Positions 7,871 through 18,102 of a DNA stretch of 64,000 nucleotides are shown piece by piece. A program made the translations under genes and the position numbers. The DNA is from Paenibacillus lactis (GTDB lineage: Bacteria > Bacillota > Bacilli > Paenibacillales > Paenibacillaceae): assembly GCF_017873605.1 (NCBI RefSeq), contig NZ_JAGGKI010000001.1, forward strand, positions 372,001 through 436,000. The letters run 5' to 3'. Within the stretch, counting starts at the first letter, position 1; every line of letters begins with the position of its first letter. A model generated the notes under the pieces. The model had not been told where the DNA came from, made no database searches, and worked only from the letters and a program-made list of their open reading frames with translations.

Positions 7871-10303
7871 TTATACTTTCATACGCTGCAAACGGAGGGC
7901 ATTGAGTACAACCGATACCGAGCTAAGCGCCATTGCCGCCCCGGCGACCCAAGGGGCCAGCAGGCCGATCGCGGCAATCGGAATTCCCAGCGAATTGTAG
8001 CCGAGCGCCCAGAACAGGTTTTGGCGGATATTGCTCATCGTTTTGCGGCTCATATAAATAGCGTCCGGAATGCTGTTCAGATCGCCCTTCATGAGGGTAA
8101 CGTCCGCCGCTTCCATCGCCACGTCGGTTCCCGTACCGATCGCCATGCCGATATCGGCTACGGCCAGAGCAGGAGCATCATTGATGCCGTCGCCGACCAT
8201 GGCCACTTTCTTGCCCTGCTGCTGAAGCTTCTTCACTTCATCGGCCTTGCCTTCCGGCAGCACTTCAGCCAGAACATGGTCGATGCCGACCTGCTTCGCA
8301 ATCGCCTGTGCCGTCCGCTCGTTGTCGCCTGTCATCATGATCACTTCAATGCCCATATCCTTCAATCTTGCAACCGCTGCGCGTGAGGTTTCCTTAATCG
8401 TATCCGCGACGGCGACGAGTCCGGCATACTTGCCGTCGATCGCTGCCAGCATCGCGGTCTTGCCCTCGGTCTCCAGCTCCGACATCCGGGCGAGAACCGA
8501 TTCCACCGGAATCTGATGCTTCGCCATCAGCTTGCGCGTTCCGACCAGCACCTCATGGCCGTCCACGCTTGCATAGATACCGTAACCCGGAATCGCTTCG
8601 AACTCCTGTGCTGCCGGGAGCGCAATCCCTTTTGCTTCAATTCCGGCTACGATCGCTTCTGCCAGCGGATGCTCCGAGCTCTTCTCGGCAGCGCCGACCA
8701 GGCGCAGGAATGCTTCCTCTTCAAAATCATGCGCTTGAACATCGGTCAGCTCCGGTTTGCCCTTGGTTACCGTTCCGGTTTTATCCAGAACAATCGTGTC
8801 CATCTTATGCGTCGCTTCCAGATGCTCCCCGCCCTTGAACAGTACGCCAAGCTCTGCCGCACGGCCCGATCCGGCCATAATGGAGGTCGGTGTGGCTAAA
8901 CCGAGGGCACATGGGCAAGCGATGACGAGGATCGCAATCGCGATTTCAAGCGCATTCGCAAAGTTGCCTGGTGTTACCCAGAAGTACCATATGAGAAAAG
9001 CTGCGATTGCAATACCGACCACGATCGGTACGAAAATGCCGGAGATGACATCGGCCACCCGCTGAATCGGCGCCTTCGACCCTTGAGCTTCCTCAACCAC
9101 CTTGATAATTTGGGCGAGAGCGGTCTCTTTGCCCACCTTGGAGGCCTCGAACTTCAGACGTCCGTTTTTGTTAATCGTAGCTCCGATGACCGTATCTCCG
9201 GCCTTCTTCTCGACCGGAATGCTCTCCCCGGTCAGCATGGACTCATCGACCGCCGACATGCCTTCGATCACCCGGCCGTCGACCGGGATCTTCTCTCCCG
9301 GCTTAACGACGACGATATCTCCAACCATGACCTGCTCAACCGGTACGGTCGTTTCCTGACCGTCACGGATAACGACCGCCGTTTTGGCCTGCAGACCCAT
9401 CAGCGTCTTGATCGCTTCCGAGGTTCTGCCCTTGGCCAGGGATTCAAACAGCTTCCCGAGAATGACGAGCGTGATCAAAACGGCACTCGTTTCATAATAC
9501 ATCGCCGGGCCGTGATGCACGCTTCCGCCCGCTGCAGCCCAGTCAATCGTCAGGTACAAGCTGTAGAAATAAGCAGCCGATGTACCGAGAGCTACGAGAA
9601 CGTCCATGTTGGCGCTCTTGTTGCGAAGGGCTTTATATGCCCCTACATAGAACTGCTTACCGATATAGAACTGAACCGGGGTAGCAAGCGCGAGCTGGAA
9701 CCATGGGTTCATGAAGAGCTCCGGCATCCAGATCCATGAGGTAAAGGAGAAATGGGTCACCATGGCCCACAGCAGCGGCAGTGACAGGATGGCCGATATG
9801 ATCAGCTTGCGCTTCTGCTTGGCAATGGCTTCCTTGCGGTGGCTCTCCTGATCGGGCGCCTCCTGCTTGGATACAGCCTGGTACCCCAGCTTTTCTACAC
9901 GCTGCTGAATGTCGCTGATCGATACTTCCGCAGGGTTAAATTCCACCCGGGCCGTCTCCAGTGCAAAGTTGACATTAGCCTGGGTTACGCCCGGCATCTT
10001 GCCGACCACCTTCTCGATCTTCGATGCGCAAGCTGCGCAGTACATGCCAACCAGCTGAAAATCAACGGTTTCCTTTGCCGTGCCATAGCCGAGCTTCTGG
10101 ATCTTCTCCTCCATCTCCTTGACCGAAACGACCGCCGGATCATAGGTTACGGAGGCCTTCTCCAGCGCAAAGTTCACGTTGGCGTCTTGGACGCCTTCCA
10201 TTTTGCTTAGCCCCTTCTCAATCCGGTTCGCGCAGGCCGCACATGTCATGCCGGTCAACTGCAGCGATGCCTTCTTCTGCTCTTGAACTGCTCCTGTTCC
10301 CAT
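7871..10303 (-). CDS. copA: Copper-exporting P1B-type ATPase
   Basis: An 810-residue integral membrane pump that exports Cu(I) using ATP. Two N-terminal heavy-metal-associated domains carry MTCAAC (Cys21/24) and MYCAAC (Cys89/92). Then come the transmembrane helices, the actuator motif LTGES, the ion-binding CPC in the helix [10 protein letters not shown], the phosphorylation motif DKTGT, the P1B HP dipeptide (SSEHPLA) and the hinge [10 protein letters not shown]. Length and order fit CopA. It follows copZ by 33 bases on the minus strand and is driven by the CsoR-controlled promoter. A strong GGGGGG-type Shine-Dalgarno lies ahead of the ATG at 10303. Confidence 0.97.
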   Translation of the reverse strand: MGTGAVQEQKKASLQLTGMTCAACANRIEKGLSKMEGVQDANVNFALEKASVTYDPAVVSVKEMEEKIQKLGYGTAKETVDFQLVGMYCAACASKIEKVVGKMPGVTQANVNFALETARVEFNPAEVSISDIQQRVEKLGYQAVSKQEAPDQESHRKEAIAKQKRKLIISAILSLPLLWAMVTHFSFTSWIWMPELFMNPWFQLALATPVQFYIGKQFYVGAYKALRNKSANMDVLVALGTSAAYFYSLYLTIDWAAAGGSVHHGPAMYYETSAVLITLVILGKLFESLAKGRTSEAIKTLMGLQAKTAVVIRDGQETTVPVEQVMVGDIVVVKPGEKIPVDGRVIEGMSAVDESMLTGESIPVEKKAGDTVIGATINKNGRLKFEASKVGKETALAQIIKVVEEAQGSKAPIQRVADVISGIFVPIVVGIAIAAFLIWYFWVTPGNFANALEIAIAILVIACPCALGLATPTSIMAGSGRAAELGVLFKGGEHLEATHKMDTIVLDKTGTVTKGKPELTDVQAHDFEEEAFLRLVGAAEKSSEHPLAEAIVAGIEAKGIALPAAQEFEAIPGYGIYASVDGHEVLVGTRKLMAKHQIPVESVLARMSELETEGKTAMLAAIDGKYAGLVAVADTIKETSRAAVARLKDMGIEVIMMTGDNERTAQAIAKQVGIDHVLAEVLPEGKADEVKKLQQQGKKVAMVGDGINDAPALAVADIGMAIGTGTDVAMEAADVTLMKGDLNSIPDAIYMSRKTMSNIRQNLFWALGYNSLGIPIAAIGLLAPWVAGAAMALSSVSVVLNALRLQRMKV

Positions 10304-10336
10304 CGTCTTACCCCCCTCTTCCGTCGTCTTCAGCCC

Positions 10337-10537
10337 TTAGGCTACCGTGTACCCCTGTTCTTCGATGATTCCTTTGATATCTTCGAGGCTGAACTTGCCG
10401 GCATCATAGTTCACCGATACGGTGCCCGCCTTCAAATCCACGCTCCCGGAAATCCCCTGCTCCTTCAATGCGCCCTCGATCGAATTTACGCAGTGCATGC
10501 AGGACATGCCTTCAACTTTCAATGTTACCTGTTCCAT
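10337..10537 (-). CDS. copZ: Copper chaperone CopZ
   Basis: A 66-residue cytosolic heavy-metal-associated domain protein with the Cu(I)-binding motif MSCMHC at residues 11-16 and the ferredoxin-like fold length of CopZ. It delivers copper to CopA, whose gene begins 33 bases downstream. The promoter contains a CsoR-type operator at 10643-10661. Confidence 0.96.
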   Translation of the reverse strand: MEQVTLKVEGMSCMHCVNSIEGALKEQGISGSVDLKAGTVSVNYDAGKFSLEDIKGIIEEQGYTVA

Positions 10538-10642
10538 TCTTCATCGCTCCTTAATGGTTTATTTAAAATGCTTCGGCCTTTCGATCATTTCATCATTTCG
10601 CTGCAGGCCGTTATGACGTGTTGTTTGTGTTTCTGATGTTAG

Positions 10643-10661
10643 TATACCCCCCTACCCTATA
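10643..10661. promoter_or_regulatory. CsoR operator upstream of copZ-copA
   Basis: TATACCCCCCTACCCTATA is a GC-centred pseudo-palindrome with TATA ends, as in known CsoR sites. It matches 17 of 19 positions of a second site upstream of csoR at 11412-11430. Confidence 0.8.
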
Positions 10662-10872
10662 TTTAGTCAACAGTGAATTTCATCTTTTTTGAAAAAAATT
10701 GTCCGCACCGTAATGATCAGGCTTGCGCCCCTTTACGAGCAGGGCTTGTCCCTTTTATATCTAACATCCTCGAATGAACCTTTTTTTATTCCGAACGTGC
10801 TGTAAGGCTAGAGCATTCTTACATTAGGACGGAGCACCGGGCGTAAGGGTCCCTTCGGGGCTTCTAAACTAT

Positions 10873-10908
10873 AAAGCCTGCCGCCCGAAATCGGGCAGCA
10901 GGCTCTTT
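10873..10908. terminator. Hairpin between csoR and copZ
   Basis: AGCCTGC (10875-10881) pairs with GCAGGCT (10898-10904), with an inner CGCCCGA/TCGGGC stem. The T tracts are short on both strands, so termination may be partial. The rest of 10538-11022 holds the copZ promoter and no visible gene. Confidence 0.55.
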
Positions 10909-11022
10909 GTTCGTTCGTATGCTGAAGCTGTGCGTTCGATTTGCGAAGGCCAGCTTTTTTCAATATCATTAAGCAGCTTAGCAAGCACGGGACACACCTT
11001 GAATTCTTAAACAGGCCCTCGC

Positions 11023-11346
11023 TTATTTCATCAGTTTGTTCATCGTTGTCAGCAATTCGGTAATGACGTCATCGTCGCCTTCCTGCAGGCGCTCGACCAC
11101 GCAGCTCTTCATATGGTGCTCCAGCAGCAGCCTGCCCACGCCGTTCAATGCCGATTGAATGGAGGAGATCTGGTTCAATACGTCATCACAATACGTATCC
11201 TTCTCAATCAAGCCCTTCACCCCGCGAATTTGCCCCTCGATCCGATTCAATCGGCTAATGAGGTTGTTTTTCGTTTTCTCGGAATGATGGCTTTTCCGCT
11301 CACTCGTTACCGCGCAGGCTTCATGTGTATGGCTTTCGGTTGTCAT
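11023..11346 (-). CDS. csoR: Copper-sensing transcriptional repressor CsoR
   Basis: A 107-residue all-helical repressor that releases DNA on Cu(I) binding. The ligand set Cys-His-Cys is present: DTYCDDV, then HHMKSC. LISRLNRIEGQIRGVKGLIE is the family signature. An earlier ATG exists at 11373, but the start at 11346 is chosen because AAGGAGG lies 8 bases before it. An extended His-rich N-terminus (SHTHEAC) may add metal affinity. It lies upstream of copZ-copA on the same strand with its own operator. Confidence 0.95.
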   Translation of the reverse strand: MTTESHTHEACAVTSERKSHHSEKTKNNLISRLNRIEGQIRGVKGLIEKDTYCDDVLNQISSIQSALNGVGRLLLEHHMKSCVVERLQEGDDDVITELLTTMNKLMK

Positions 11347-11411
11347 CCCATTCCCCTCCTTCATCATGACCATGGATCTTTTTTCAATCTATTCATATCC
11401 ATAGTATATCA

Positions 11412-11430
11412 TATAGCCCCCCACCCTATA
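11412..11430. promoter_or_regulatory. CsoR operator upstream of csoR
   Basis: TATAGCCCCCCACCCTATA, nearly identical to the copZ site, implies that csoR autoregulates. Confidence 0.8.
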
Positions 11431-11680
11431 AAGCCCGAGAATCCGCAGGTCTTTTTTCGATGGAGACACGCCTATTTGGAGACGTCTTTATGTAATCTAC
11501 CCTTATCATATAACAAAACCTGTGCTTGGTTCATTACGTTATTGTTATAAACCGTCTCTATAATCTTAGTTTATGAAGGCCGGCATCCGTTCATACAGGC
11601 TTATGACAGCATCTTCTTTTACATGCCCGCTGTGTACCCCGAATGCAGACACCACTGCACAGATGAACCTGGACCGCACG

Positions 11681-11721
11681 AAAAAAGAGTAGATCCCTCC
11701 TTCGCACCGGGTGATCTACTC
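11681..11721 (-). terminator. Intrinsic terminator after aguA
   Basis: On the minus strand GAGTAGATC pairs with GATCTACTC and is followed by six T. A second hairpin, GGAGCCGCT/AGCGGCTCC at 11734-11759, lies next to it with T residues on the plus side. Otherwise 11431-11904 shows no gene. Confidence 0.75.
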
Positions 11722-11904
11722 CCTCTTCCAAGCGGAGCCGCTCGCGTAAGAGCGGCTCCTTCTTTATTATAACGGATCAAGATGTCCTACGGCAGTCCGA
11801 GTTACAACCTTCCATCCTCTATACTTTTAAATGGATGCTGTGCCTTTCCTTACCCATCCATACCTTTGAATAGATAAGGTGCCTACCCCTACCCCACGCA
11901 TTGC

Positions 11905-14001
11905 TTAAAAGATGGTACGCCCCCGCCCATCCGGCACGCCGGACTTGCGGAAGAAATACGTGTTGATGACATCCCGCCAGTGCTTGGCATGCTCTGCCTG
12001 TTCGGCCAGCCTCGCGGCCACCTGGGCATGCTGCGCCGGATCGATTCGCCCCTCGAGAGATGCCCATTCCACTAGGAGCTCTGCCGCTGCATCCGCACCT
12101 TCAAAATGGGTGTCATAAATATGCTGAATCACCGTTTTCCCCGACTTCAGGCGGTGCGAGTACGGCACATGGTGGAAGAACAGCAGCAGCTCGTCGGGAC
12201 AGTCCTCCAGCGTCTCGTACCTGCGCGCATTCGGCTCGAAATACTGGGCCGTATAACCCGTCCCCGTCGCAGCCGTACGGTCGACCCCGATGCCGTCCCG
12301 GTCCGCAAAATGGTATGTCCCCCACCTGGAATACTCGTATCCGTCCACGTCCGGCCCGTAATGGGTATGCGGCGTCACCATCCAGCCGACCCCGAGCGGG
12401 GACGTATAGCTTTCATAGATCGGCCAAGATTTCATCAGCATGCCGCAGGCAGTCTTTATAACGGCCTCGTCGTTGCCGAAGGTCTGCCGGGTCCATTCCT
12501 CCGCAATCTCCTCCGAGGTCAGATCAGGATTCCAGATCAGCCGTCCGTATCCATACAGATTGGCCTGTGCCAGCGTATGTCCCGTCCAGTTCTCGTCATC
12601 TCCGATGTTGGATACGGCCGCAATCCCGCTTAGCTTCATGCTGTGAAGCGAACCGGACACGATCCGTTTCACATACGAGCCCTGCCCGTCCGCGTGCGTA
12701 TCAAAGTTCAGCACGTCCTTCCACTGCGGAACGAGATAGCAGACATGGCGCTGCTGCCCGGTATATTCCTGCGTCACCTGGAATTCCAGCACCTGGTTCG
12801 TATGCTTCATGCTGCCGAACAGCGGGGATACCGGTTCCCGGACCTGAAAATCCATCGGCCCGTTCTTAATCTGCAGCAGCACATTGTCCATGAACCGGCC
12901 GTCAAGCGGCGTGAAATGATCGTAAGCCGCCTTGGCACGGTCCGTACTCCGATCCCGCCAATCCTGCATGCAGTTATAGACGAAGCAGCGCCAAATCACG
13001 ATTCCGCCATGGGGCTTTAGCGCTTCGGCAAGCATATTGGCGCCGTCGGCATGGTCGCGCCCGTAAGCGAACGGCCCCGGCCGGTGTTCCGAATCGGCCT
13101 TCACCAGGAATCCGCCGAAGTCCGGAATATGGCTGTAAATCTCATCCGCGGCGGCCCTCCACCACCGCCGTACGTCTTCATTCAGCGGATCGGAAGTGCC
13201 AACGCCGCCGATATGAAGCGGGGCCGCAAAGTTAATGCTCAAATACAGCGTGATGCCGTACTTGCGAAAAACACTTGCGATTTGGGCCACCTGTGGCAAA
13301 TATTCCCGGGTGATGAACCGCGTTTCAATCTCATGCACGTTCACATTATTGATCGAAATTGCATTGATGCCGACGGAAGACAGCAGCCTTGCATAATCCT
13401 TAACGCGCGTAAGATCCTCCGTGAAGCGCCCATCCCGGTAAAAGATCGAACGCCCCGCATAGCCCCGCTCGATCGAGCCGTCCGCATTATCCCATTGATT
13501 GATCATCCGGAGCCGATTAACCGGCTCCTCGGTCACGTTCCATGCCGTTAACGGCTCGTGTGCGGCGACAAGCCGCAGCAAATGAAATACGCCGTACAGC
13601 AAACCTTTCTCCGAGCCGCCGATCAGGATCACTCGCTCCTGCCCCTTGCCCTCCAGATACTCAAGGCGGAAGCCTTCAGGTCCCAGCTTTCCGGGAGCGC
13701 TGTTGTTCCCTTCTTCCAGGTCCTGCACGTTATCGGCAGGCTGCACCCGCAGCTGAAGGCCGCGGGATATCCCTTCGTTCGATGCCAGTTGAGGCATCTC
13801 GTTGCCCAGCAACAATAGCTCCGGCTCGATGTCCAGCAGGGATCGGCATCCGCTGCGAAGCTCCTCAATGGCCGAATCCAGAAGCTCGGATCGCCTTCCC
13901 TCCAAGGAGATCGTGCCGAGAACCCGGCGGTAAGCCTCCCGAAGCTCCGCATCCTGGATCGGCGAATACTGAAGCCAGGCTCGATATAATGTACTGTTCA
14001 T
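11905..14001 (-). CDS. aguA: GH67 xylan alpha-1,2-glucuronidase
   Basis: A 698-residue cytoplasmic enzyme without signal peptide that removes (4-O-methyl-)glucuronic acid from the end of aldouronic acids, giving glucuronate and xylo-oligosaccharide. Length and sequence fit GH67: N-terminal [41 protein letters not shown] and [26 protein letters not shown] segments of the catalytic barrel are present. It lies 123 bases after uxaC on the same strand; released glucuronate would feed the adjacent Uxa/Uxu genes. No xylanase or oligosaccharide transporter is in the window. Confidence 0.95.
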   Translation of the reverse strand: MNSTLYRAWLQYSPIQDAELREAYRRVLGTISLEGRRSELLDSAIEELRSGCRSLLDIEPELLLLGNEMPQLASNEGISRGLQLRVQPADNVQDLEEGNNSAPGKLGPEGFRLEYLEGKGQERVILIGGSEKGLLYGVFHLLRLVAAHEPLTAWNVTEEPVNRLRMINQWDNADGSIERGYAGRSIFYRDGRFTEDLTRVKDYARLLSSVGINAISINNVNVHEIETRFITREYLPQVAQIASVFRKYGITLYLSINFAAPLHIGGVGTSDPLNEDVRRWWRAAADEIYSHIPDFGGFLVKADSEHRPGPFAYGRDHADGANMLAEALKPHGGIVIWRCFVYNCMQDWRDRSTDRAKAAYDHFTPLDGRFMDNVLLQIKNGPMDFQVREPVSPLFGSMKHTNQVLEFQVTQEYTGQQRHVCYLVPQWKDVLNFDTHADGQGSYVKRIVSGSLHSMKLSGIAAVSNIGDDENWTGHTLAQANLYGYGRLIWNPDLTSEEIAEEWTRQTFGNDEAVIKTACGMLMKSWPIYESYTSPLGVGWMVTPHTHYGPDVDGYEYSRWGTYHFADRDGIGVDRTAATGTGYTAQYFEPNARRYETLEDCPDELLLFFHHVPYSHRLKSGKTVIQHIYDTHFEGADAAAELLVEWASLEGRIDPAQHAQVAARLAEQAEHAKHWRDVINTYFFRKSGVPDGRGRTIF

Positions 14002-14124
14002 ATTCTTTGTTCCTCCTTCGTCCTGCTCTTTATGCCAAACGACTGCTTTTTACTAATCAACAAACCAAATACCGGCCACCATGGACGACATCAAGGCAGA
14101 CTGAAACCAATACTAAACCCGAGA

Positions 14125-15531
14125 TTATTCGTGGATTTGAAAATAGCGCTCCGCGTTGCGATAGCATATATCCTGGATGATGCCCCCGATATAGTCATAG
14201 TCCGCCGGCAGCTCCCCCTCCTTGATCCAGTCCCCGAACAGGCGGCAAAGGACGCGCCGGAAATATTCATGCCTTGGGAACGACATGAAGCTGCGCGAGT
14301 CCGTCAGCATGCCGACAAAGGTGCTGATCAGGCCCATGGAGGACAGAGCGGTCAGCTGCTTCAGCATGCCCTCCTTCTGATCATGGAACCACCAGGCAGA
14401 GCCGAGCTGAAGCTTCCCTTCGACGCCGGCCGATTGAAAATTGCCGATTGTGGTGGCAATCATCTCGTAATGGGAGGAGTACAGGCTGTAAACGATAGTC
14501 TTCGGGAGCCGGTCGTCCTTGTCAAGCTCGCTCAAAAATCCGTTAAGACTCGCCGCCAGATGAAAGTCCAGGATGGAATCATACCCGCTGTCCTTCCCGA
14601 GCTTAGCCAGCATGCGGGCGTTGTTGTTCCGGGATGCTCCGATATGAAGCTGCATGGCCCAGCCCAAGTCATGGTACATCACAGCAAGCCGAAGCAGCGT
14701 ATAGGTTCGGTACTTCGCCTCCTCCTGTTCTGAGATCGGGTCCCCTGCCATGGCCTTGGCATAAATGGCCGCTGCCTCTTGTTCGCTGGCAGGCTCATAC
14801 GGAAATGCGCCGAAGCCGTGATCGGACAGCCGGCAGCCGTGATCATGGAAGTACTGAATCCGCAGCTTAAGTGCTTCAAGCAATTCTTCATAGGTATCTA
14901 CCGCATGATTCGCCGCCTCCCCGAGCTGCCGGATATATCCTGCAAAATCGGCATGCGTCAGGTCAAGGACCCGATCCGGACGAAAAGCCGGCGCCACGAC
15001 CGCGGTAATCTCCGGATTGCGCTGAATACGGCGATGAAATTCCAAGGAGTCGGCCGGATCGTCCGTCGTGCACGCTACCTTCACCTTGAAGCGAGCAAGG
15101 ATGCCTCCAGCCGTTAGGGAAGGGTCCTTCAGCTTCTCGTTGCACGCATGCCAGATCTTCATCGCATTATCCTCAGACAGCCGCTCCTGAATGCCGAAAT
15201 ACCTCGCCAGCTCCAGATGGGTCCAATGATAGAGCGGATTTCCGACGAGCTTTGGAACGCAGCGCGCCCAAGCCGTGAATTTCTCCTCGGGCGGCGCGCT
15301 GCCCGTAATCAGCTCTTCTTCAACACCGAGCCAGCGCATCGCCCTCCATTTGTAGTGATCTCCTTCAAGCCAAATCTCGGCCAGATTTCCGAATTGGCGG
15401 TTGTCCGCGATATCCTTCGGGCTTAAATGATTGTGATAGTCGTACAGCGGCATGCTCTCCGCATAATCATAGTACAGCTTCCTGGCGCTATTGCTGTTAA
15501 GCAGCAGATTATCGATATCCAAACGGCTCAT
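14125..15531 (-). CDS. uxaC: Glucuronate isomerase
   Basis: Isomerises D-glucuronate to D-fructuronate (and galacturonate to tagaturonate), the first cytosolic step of hexuronate catabolism. The 468-residue product has MPLYDYHNHLSP with the metal-binding HNH of the amidohydrolase-type barrel, the family segments YHWTHLELARYFGI and CTTDDPADSLEFH, and DLGWAMQLHIGASRNNN. The start at 15531 is preferred over an upstream in-frame ATG at 15675 because GGAGG precedes it and because the longer frame would run through the 34-bp operator palindrome. First gene of the uxaC-aguA operon. Confidence 0.96.
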   Translation of the reverse strand: MSRLDIDNLLLNSNSARKLYYDYAESMPLYDYHNHLSPKDIADNRQFGNLAEIWLEGDHYKWRAMRWLGVEEELITGSAPPEEKFTAWARCVPKLVGNPLYHWTHLELARYFGIQERLSEDNAMKIWHACNEKLKDPSLTAGGILARFKVKVACTTDDPADSLEFHRRIQRNPEITAVVAPAFRPDRVLDLTHADFAGYIRQLGEAANHAVDTYEELLEALKLRIQYFHDHGCRLSDHGFGAFPYEPASEQEAAAIYAKAMAGDPISEQEEAKYRTYTLLRLAVMYHDLGWAMQLHIGASRNNNARMLAKLGKDSGYDSILDFHLAASLNGFLSELDKDDRLPKTIVYSLYSSHYEMIATTIGNFQSAGVEGKLQLGSAWWFHDQKEGMLKQLTALSSMGLISTFVGMLTDSRSFMSFPRHEYFRRVLCRLFGDWIKEGELPADYDYIGGIIQDICYRNAERYFQIHE

Positions 15532-15567
15532 CTTCCCGATCCCTCCGTTCAAAATTTTCGTTTTCCG

Positions 15568-15601
15568 TTCCATACTACCATACTTGTATGGTAGTATGGA
15601 A
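15568..15601. promoter_or_regulatory. 34-bp palindrome between uxaC and uxuA (hexuronate operator)
   Basis: Two perfect 16-base arms, TTCCATACTACCATAC and its complement, flank a central TT. The element lies 36 bases upstream of uxaC and 170 bases upstream of uxuA, in the divergent promoter region. It probably binds a regulator, perhaps a GntR- or LacI-type hexuronate repressor encoded elsewhere. No such gene is adjacent. Confidence 0.7.
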
Positions 15602-15770
15602 TATATAAGCCTGGCGGATCTGGAGGAGGATTCCGGCGGCCAATGATGAGCCGCGTGATTCAGCCGTCCTGACATTGCGTTCCTCAGGTAAAGTACAATG
15701 GCAAGCCAGGCTCAAGCGCTTATCATTGATTAATTTATTCAACAACCACATTCGTAAAGGCGGTGCAGCA

Positions 15771-16868
15771 ATGCGTATGGTATTTCGGTGGTTCGGCGAA
15801 GGCAACGACACGGTCTCGCTGGATCATGTCAGGCAAATTCCCGGCGTAGAAGGAATCGTCTGGTCGCTCCATGATATCCCGGCCGGCGAGGAATGGCCGA
15901 TGGAGCGGATTGAGGAAGTCCGGGACCAGGCAAGCGCGTTCGGACTTCATATTGACGTTGTGGAAAGCGTGAATGTGCACGAGGATATCAAGCTCGGCCT
16001 CCCGTCACGCGATCGGTACATCGCCAATTACATCCGTACGATTGAAAAATTGGGCCAGGTCGGCGTCAAAGTCATTTGCTACAATTTCATGCCGATCTTT
16101 GATTGGGCGCGAACCGATATGTTTAAAGCAGCGCCTGACGGATCGACGGCACTCTTCTTCGAAAAAGCCAAGATCCACGGCATCGATCCAATGGAGCTTG
16201 TAAGAACGATCACGCAGAACAGCTCTCTTACCATGCCGGGATGGGAACCGGAGCGGCTGGCTCACCTGGCCTCTTTGTTCGAGGCTTATCGCGGGGTAAC
16301 GGAGGAGGATCTGTGGAGCAATCTAGGGTATTTCCTGAAAGCGGTCGTTCCGGTGGCCGAAGCCAACGGCATTCGAATGGCTATTCATCCCGACGATCCG
16401 CCTTGGTCCATCTTTGGCCTGCCCCGGATCATCACCAGCCAGGAGAACCTTCGCAGACTCCTGAGCCTGTACGACAGTCCGGCGAACAGCCTCACCTTGT
16501 GCAGCGGCTCGCTCGGCGCGAATCCGGATAACGATATCGTCTCGATGATTCATGAATTCCATGACCGGATACCGTTCGCGCATATCCGCAATGTCCGCGT
16601 CTTTGATAACGGCGACTTCATCGAGACCTCCCATCGGACGCAGGACGGGACGGTTGACATCACCGGCATCGTCCAGGCCTATCACGAAACCGGATTTACC
16701 GGTTATGCCAGACCCGATCACGGACGGCATATTTGGGGCGAGCAATGCCGGCCGGGTTACGGGCTGTATGACCGGGCACTGGGCATTATGTATTTGTGGG
16801 GGCTGTGGGATGCGTACACCAGGAAGAGCCAGGATCAAGCCTCCAAAGTGAAGGAGGCTGTTCAATGA
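15771..16868 (+). CDS. uxuA: Mannonate dehydratase
   Basis: Dehydrates D-mannonate to 2-keto-3-deoxygluconate. The 365-residue length fits the Bacillus-type enzyme. Typical sequences are [24 protein letters not shown] at the N-terminus, [24 protein letters not shown] (metal-binding His) and [11 protein letters not shown] near the C-terminus. The ATG at 15771 has AAAGGCGG upstream; the frame is open earlier without ribosome binding site. It overlaps uxuB by ATGA. Confidence 0.96.
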   Translation: MRMVFRWFGEGNDTVSLDHVRQIPGVEGIVWSLHDIPAGEEWPMERIEEVRDQASAFGLHIDVVESVNVHEDIKLGLPSRDRYIANYIRTIEKLGQVGVKVICYNFMPIFDWARTDMFKAAPDGSTALFFEKAKIHGIDPMELVRTITQNSSLTMPGWEPERLAHLASLFEAYRGVTEEDLWSNLGYFLKAVVPVAEANGIRMAIHPDDPPWSIFGLPRIITSQENLRRLLSLYDSPANSLTLCSGSLGANPDNDIVSMIHEFHDRIPFAHIRNVRVFDNGDFIETSHRTQDGTVDITGIVQAYHETGFTGYARPDHGRHIWGEQCRPGYGLYDRALGIMYLWGLWDAYTRKSQDQASKVKEAVQ

Positions 16869-17794
16869 GCGGATTCAGTAACGGTATGCCGGAATCAGCC
16901 GGATCTGGTCAAGGCGCGGTCGGATCTGCACGCCAAGAGCACATCGCCCTTCCCATCCACCCGTCCATCCATGGCAAAACCGCGGTTATTACCGGCGGAT
17001 CCGGAGTATTATGCCGAGCAATGGCGCTAGAGCTTGGGCGTCAGGGAGCGAAGGTCGCCGTCCTGAACCGCACGGTGGAGAAGGGTCAGCAGGTTGCAGA
17101 CGAGATCACCGCGGCTGGCGGAACCGCGATAGCGGTCTCCTGCGACGTAACGGATCCCGAAAGCGTACGCCAGGCGGAAAGGGCTGTACGCGAAGCATTC
17201 GGCCCGTGCGATATTCTGATTAACGGAGCCGGCGGCAACCGGAAGGATGCCAATACGACGAATGAAACCTTCCGCCCCGAAGATCAGGGTCAATCCGATG
17301 TCACCACCTTCTTTGGGCTCAGTGTGCCCGGCTTCCGCAGCGTCTTCGACTTGAACTTCATCGGTACGCTGATTCCGACGCAGATCTTCGCGGAGGGCAT
17401 GGTCGGGCGGCCGGGAGCGGTGGTGCTGAATATTTCGTCCATGAGCGCGCCAAGCCCGATGACGAAGGTCCCCGCCTATAGCGCCGCCAAAGCCGCTATC
17501 AACAATTTCACCCAATGGCTCGCGGTCCATCTGGCGGATGCCGGTATCCGGGTGAACGCGATTGCACCGGGCTTCTTCCTGACCGAGCAGAACCGTAATT
17601 TGCTGACGAACAGCGACGGTTCGCTGACGGAGCGTTCTCATAAGATCATTTCCCACACGCCCATGAGACGGTTCGGCGTGCCGGAGGATCTCCTCGGGAC
17701 GCTGCTATGGCTTGTGGATGATCAGGCTTCGGGTTTTGTCACAGGAACGGTTATCCCGGTGGACGGCGGCTTTATGGCTTATTCTGGCGTATGA
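16865..17794 (+). CDS. uxuB: D-mannonate oxidoreductase / fructuronate reductase (SDR type)
   Basis: Reduces D-fructuronate to D-mannonate with NAD(P)H, linking UxaC to UxuA. It is the short SDR form (309 residues) like YjmF of Bacillus, not the long-chain E. coli Uxu[13 protein letters not shown] near residue 41 is the cofactor site, NGAGG near 120, then YSAAK. The family insertion after NGAGGN ([11 protein letters not shown]) is present. The start overlaps the uxuA stop (ATGA) and has GGAGG upstream, indicating translational coupling. Confidence 0.93.
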   Translation: MSGFSNGMPESAGSGQGAVGSARQEHIALPIHPSIHGKTAVITGGSGVLCRAMALELGRQGAKVAVLNRTVEKGQQVADEITAAGGTAIAVSCDVTDPESVRQAERAVREAFGPCDILINGAGGNRKDANTTNETFRPEDQGQSDVTTFFGLSVPGFRSVFDLNFIGTLIPTQIFAEGMVGRPGAVVLNISSMSAPSPMTKVPAYSAAKAAINNFTQWLAVHLADAGIRVNAIAPGFFLTEQNRNLLTNSDGSLTERSHKIISHTPMRRFGVPEDLLGTLLWLVDDQASGFVTGTVIPVDGGFMAYSGV

Positions 17795-17797
17795 AAC

Positions 17798-17826
17798 AAA
17801 ACGCAGCCCCTTGGGCTGCGTTTTTT
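17798..17826 (+). terminator. Intrinsic terminator of uxuAB
   Basis: AAACGCAGCCC pairs with GGGCTGCGTTT and is followed by more T. Confidence 0.92.
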
Positions 17827-17901
17827 GCGCTATGCGTGGCTTTATGGTTGTCGCCTAATGCGTTGCGGCTTTATTCGCAGTGCGTATTGCGTTATGGCTT
17901 A

Positions 17902-17940
17902 ATGCATTGTGGTTTTATGCATTGTGGTTTATGCATTGTG
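17902..17940. repeat. Short tandem repeat, about 2.7 copies of 14-15 bp
   Basis: ATGCATTGTGGTTT(T) occurs at 17902-17916, 17917-17930 and, cut short, 17931-17940. More degenerate GCGTTATGGCTT-like units fill 17826-17900. It lies in the noncoding gap between the uxuAB terminator and the convergent GH4 gene. A possible coding remnant on the minus strand occupies about 17973-18090. Confidence 0.8.
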
Positions 17941-18102
17941 CCTACCTGCGTTGCATTTAGCATTCTGGCAATCTACACTTTCTGCGTTTTCGATCCCGTG
18001 ATGGTCAGATACCCCATCTGCATCTTTTTCTCGATGCTTCGGACAAACTCAAGCTCGGTTACACGGGCTTTTTCAGGCTCCGCAACTCCACTTCATGCAG
18101 AA

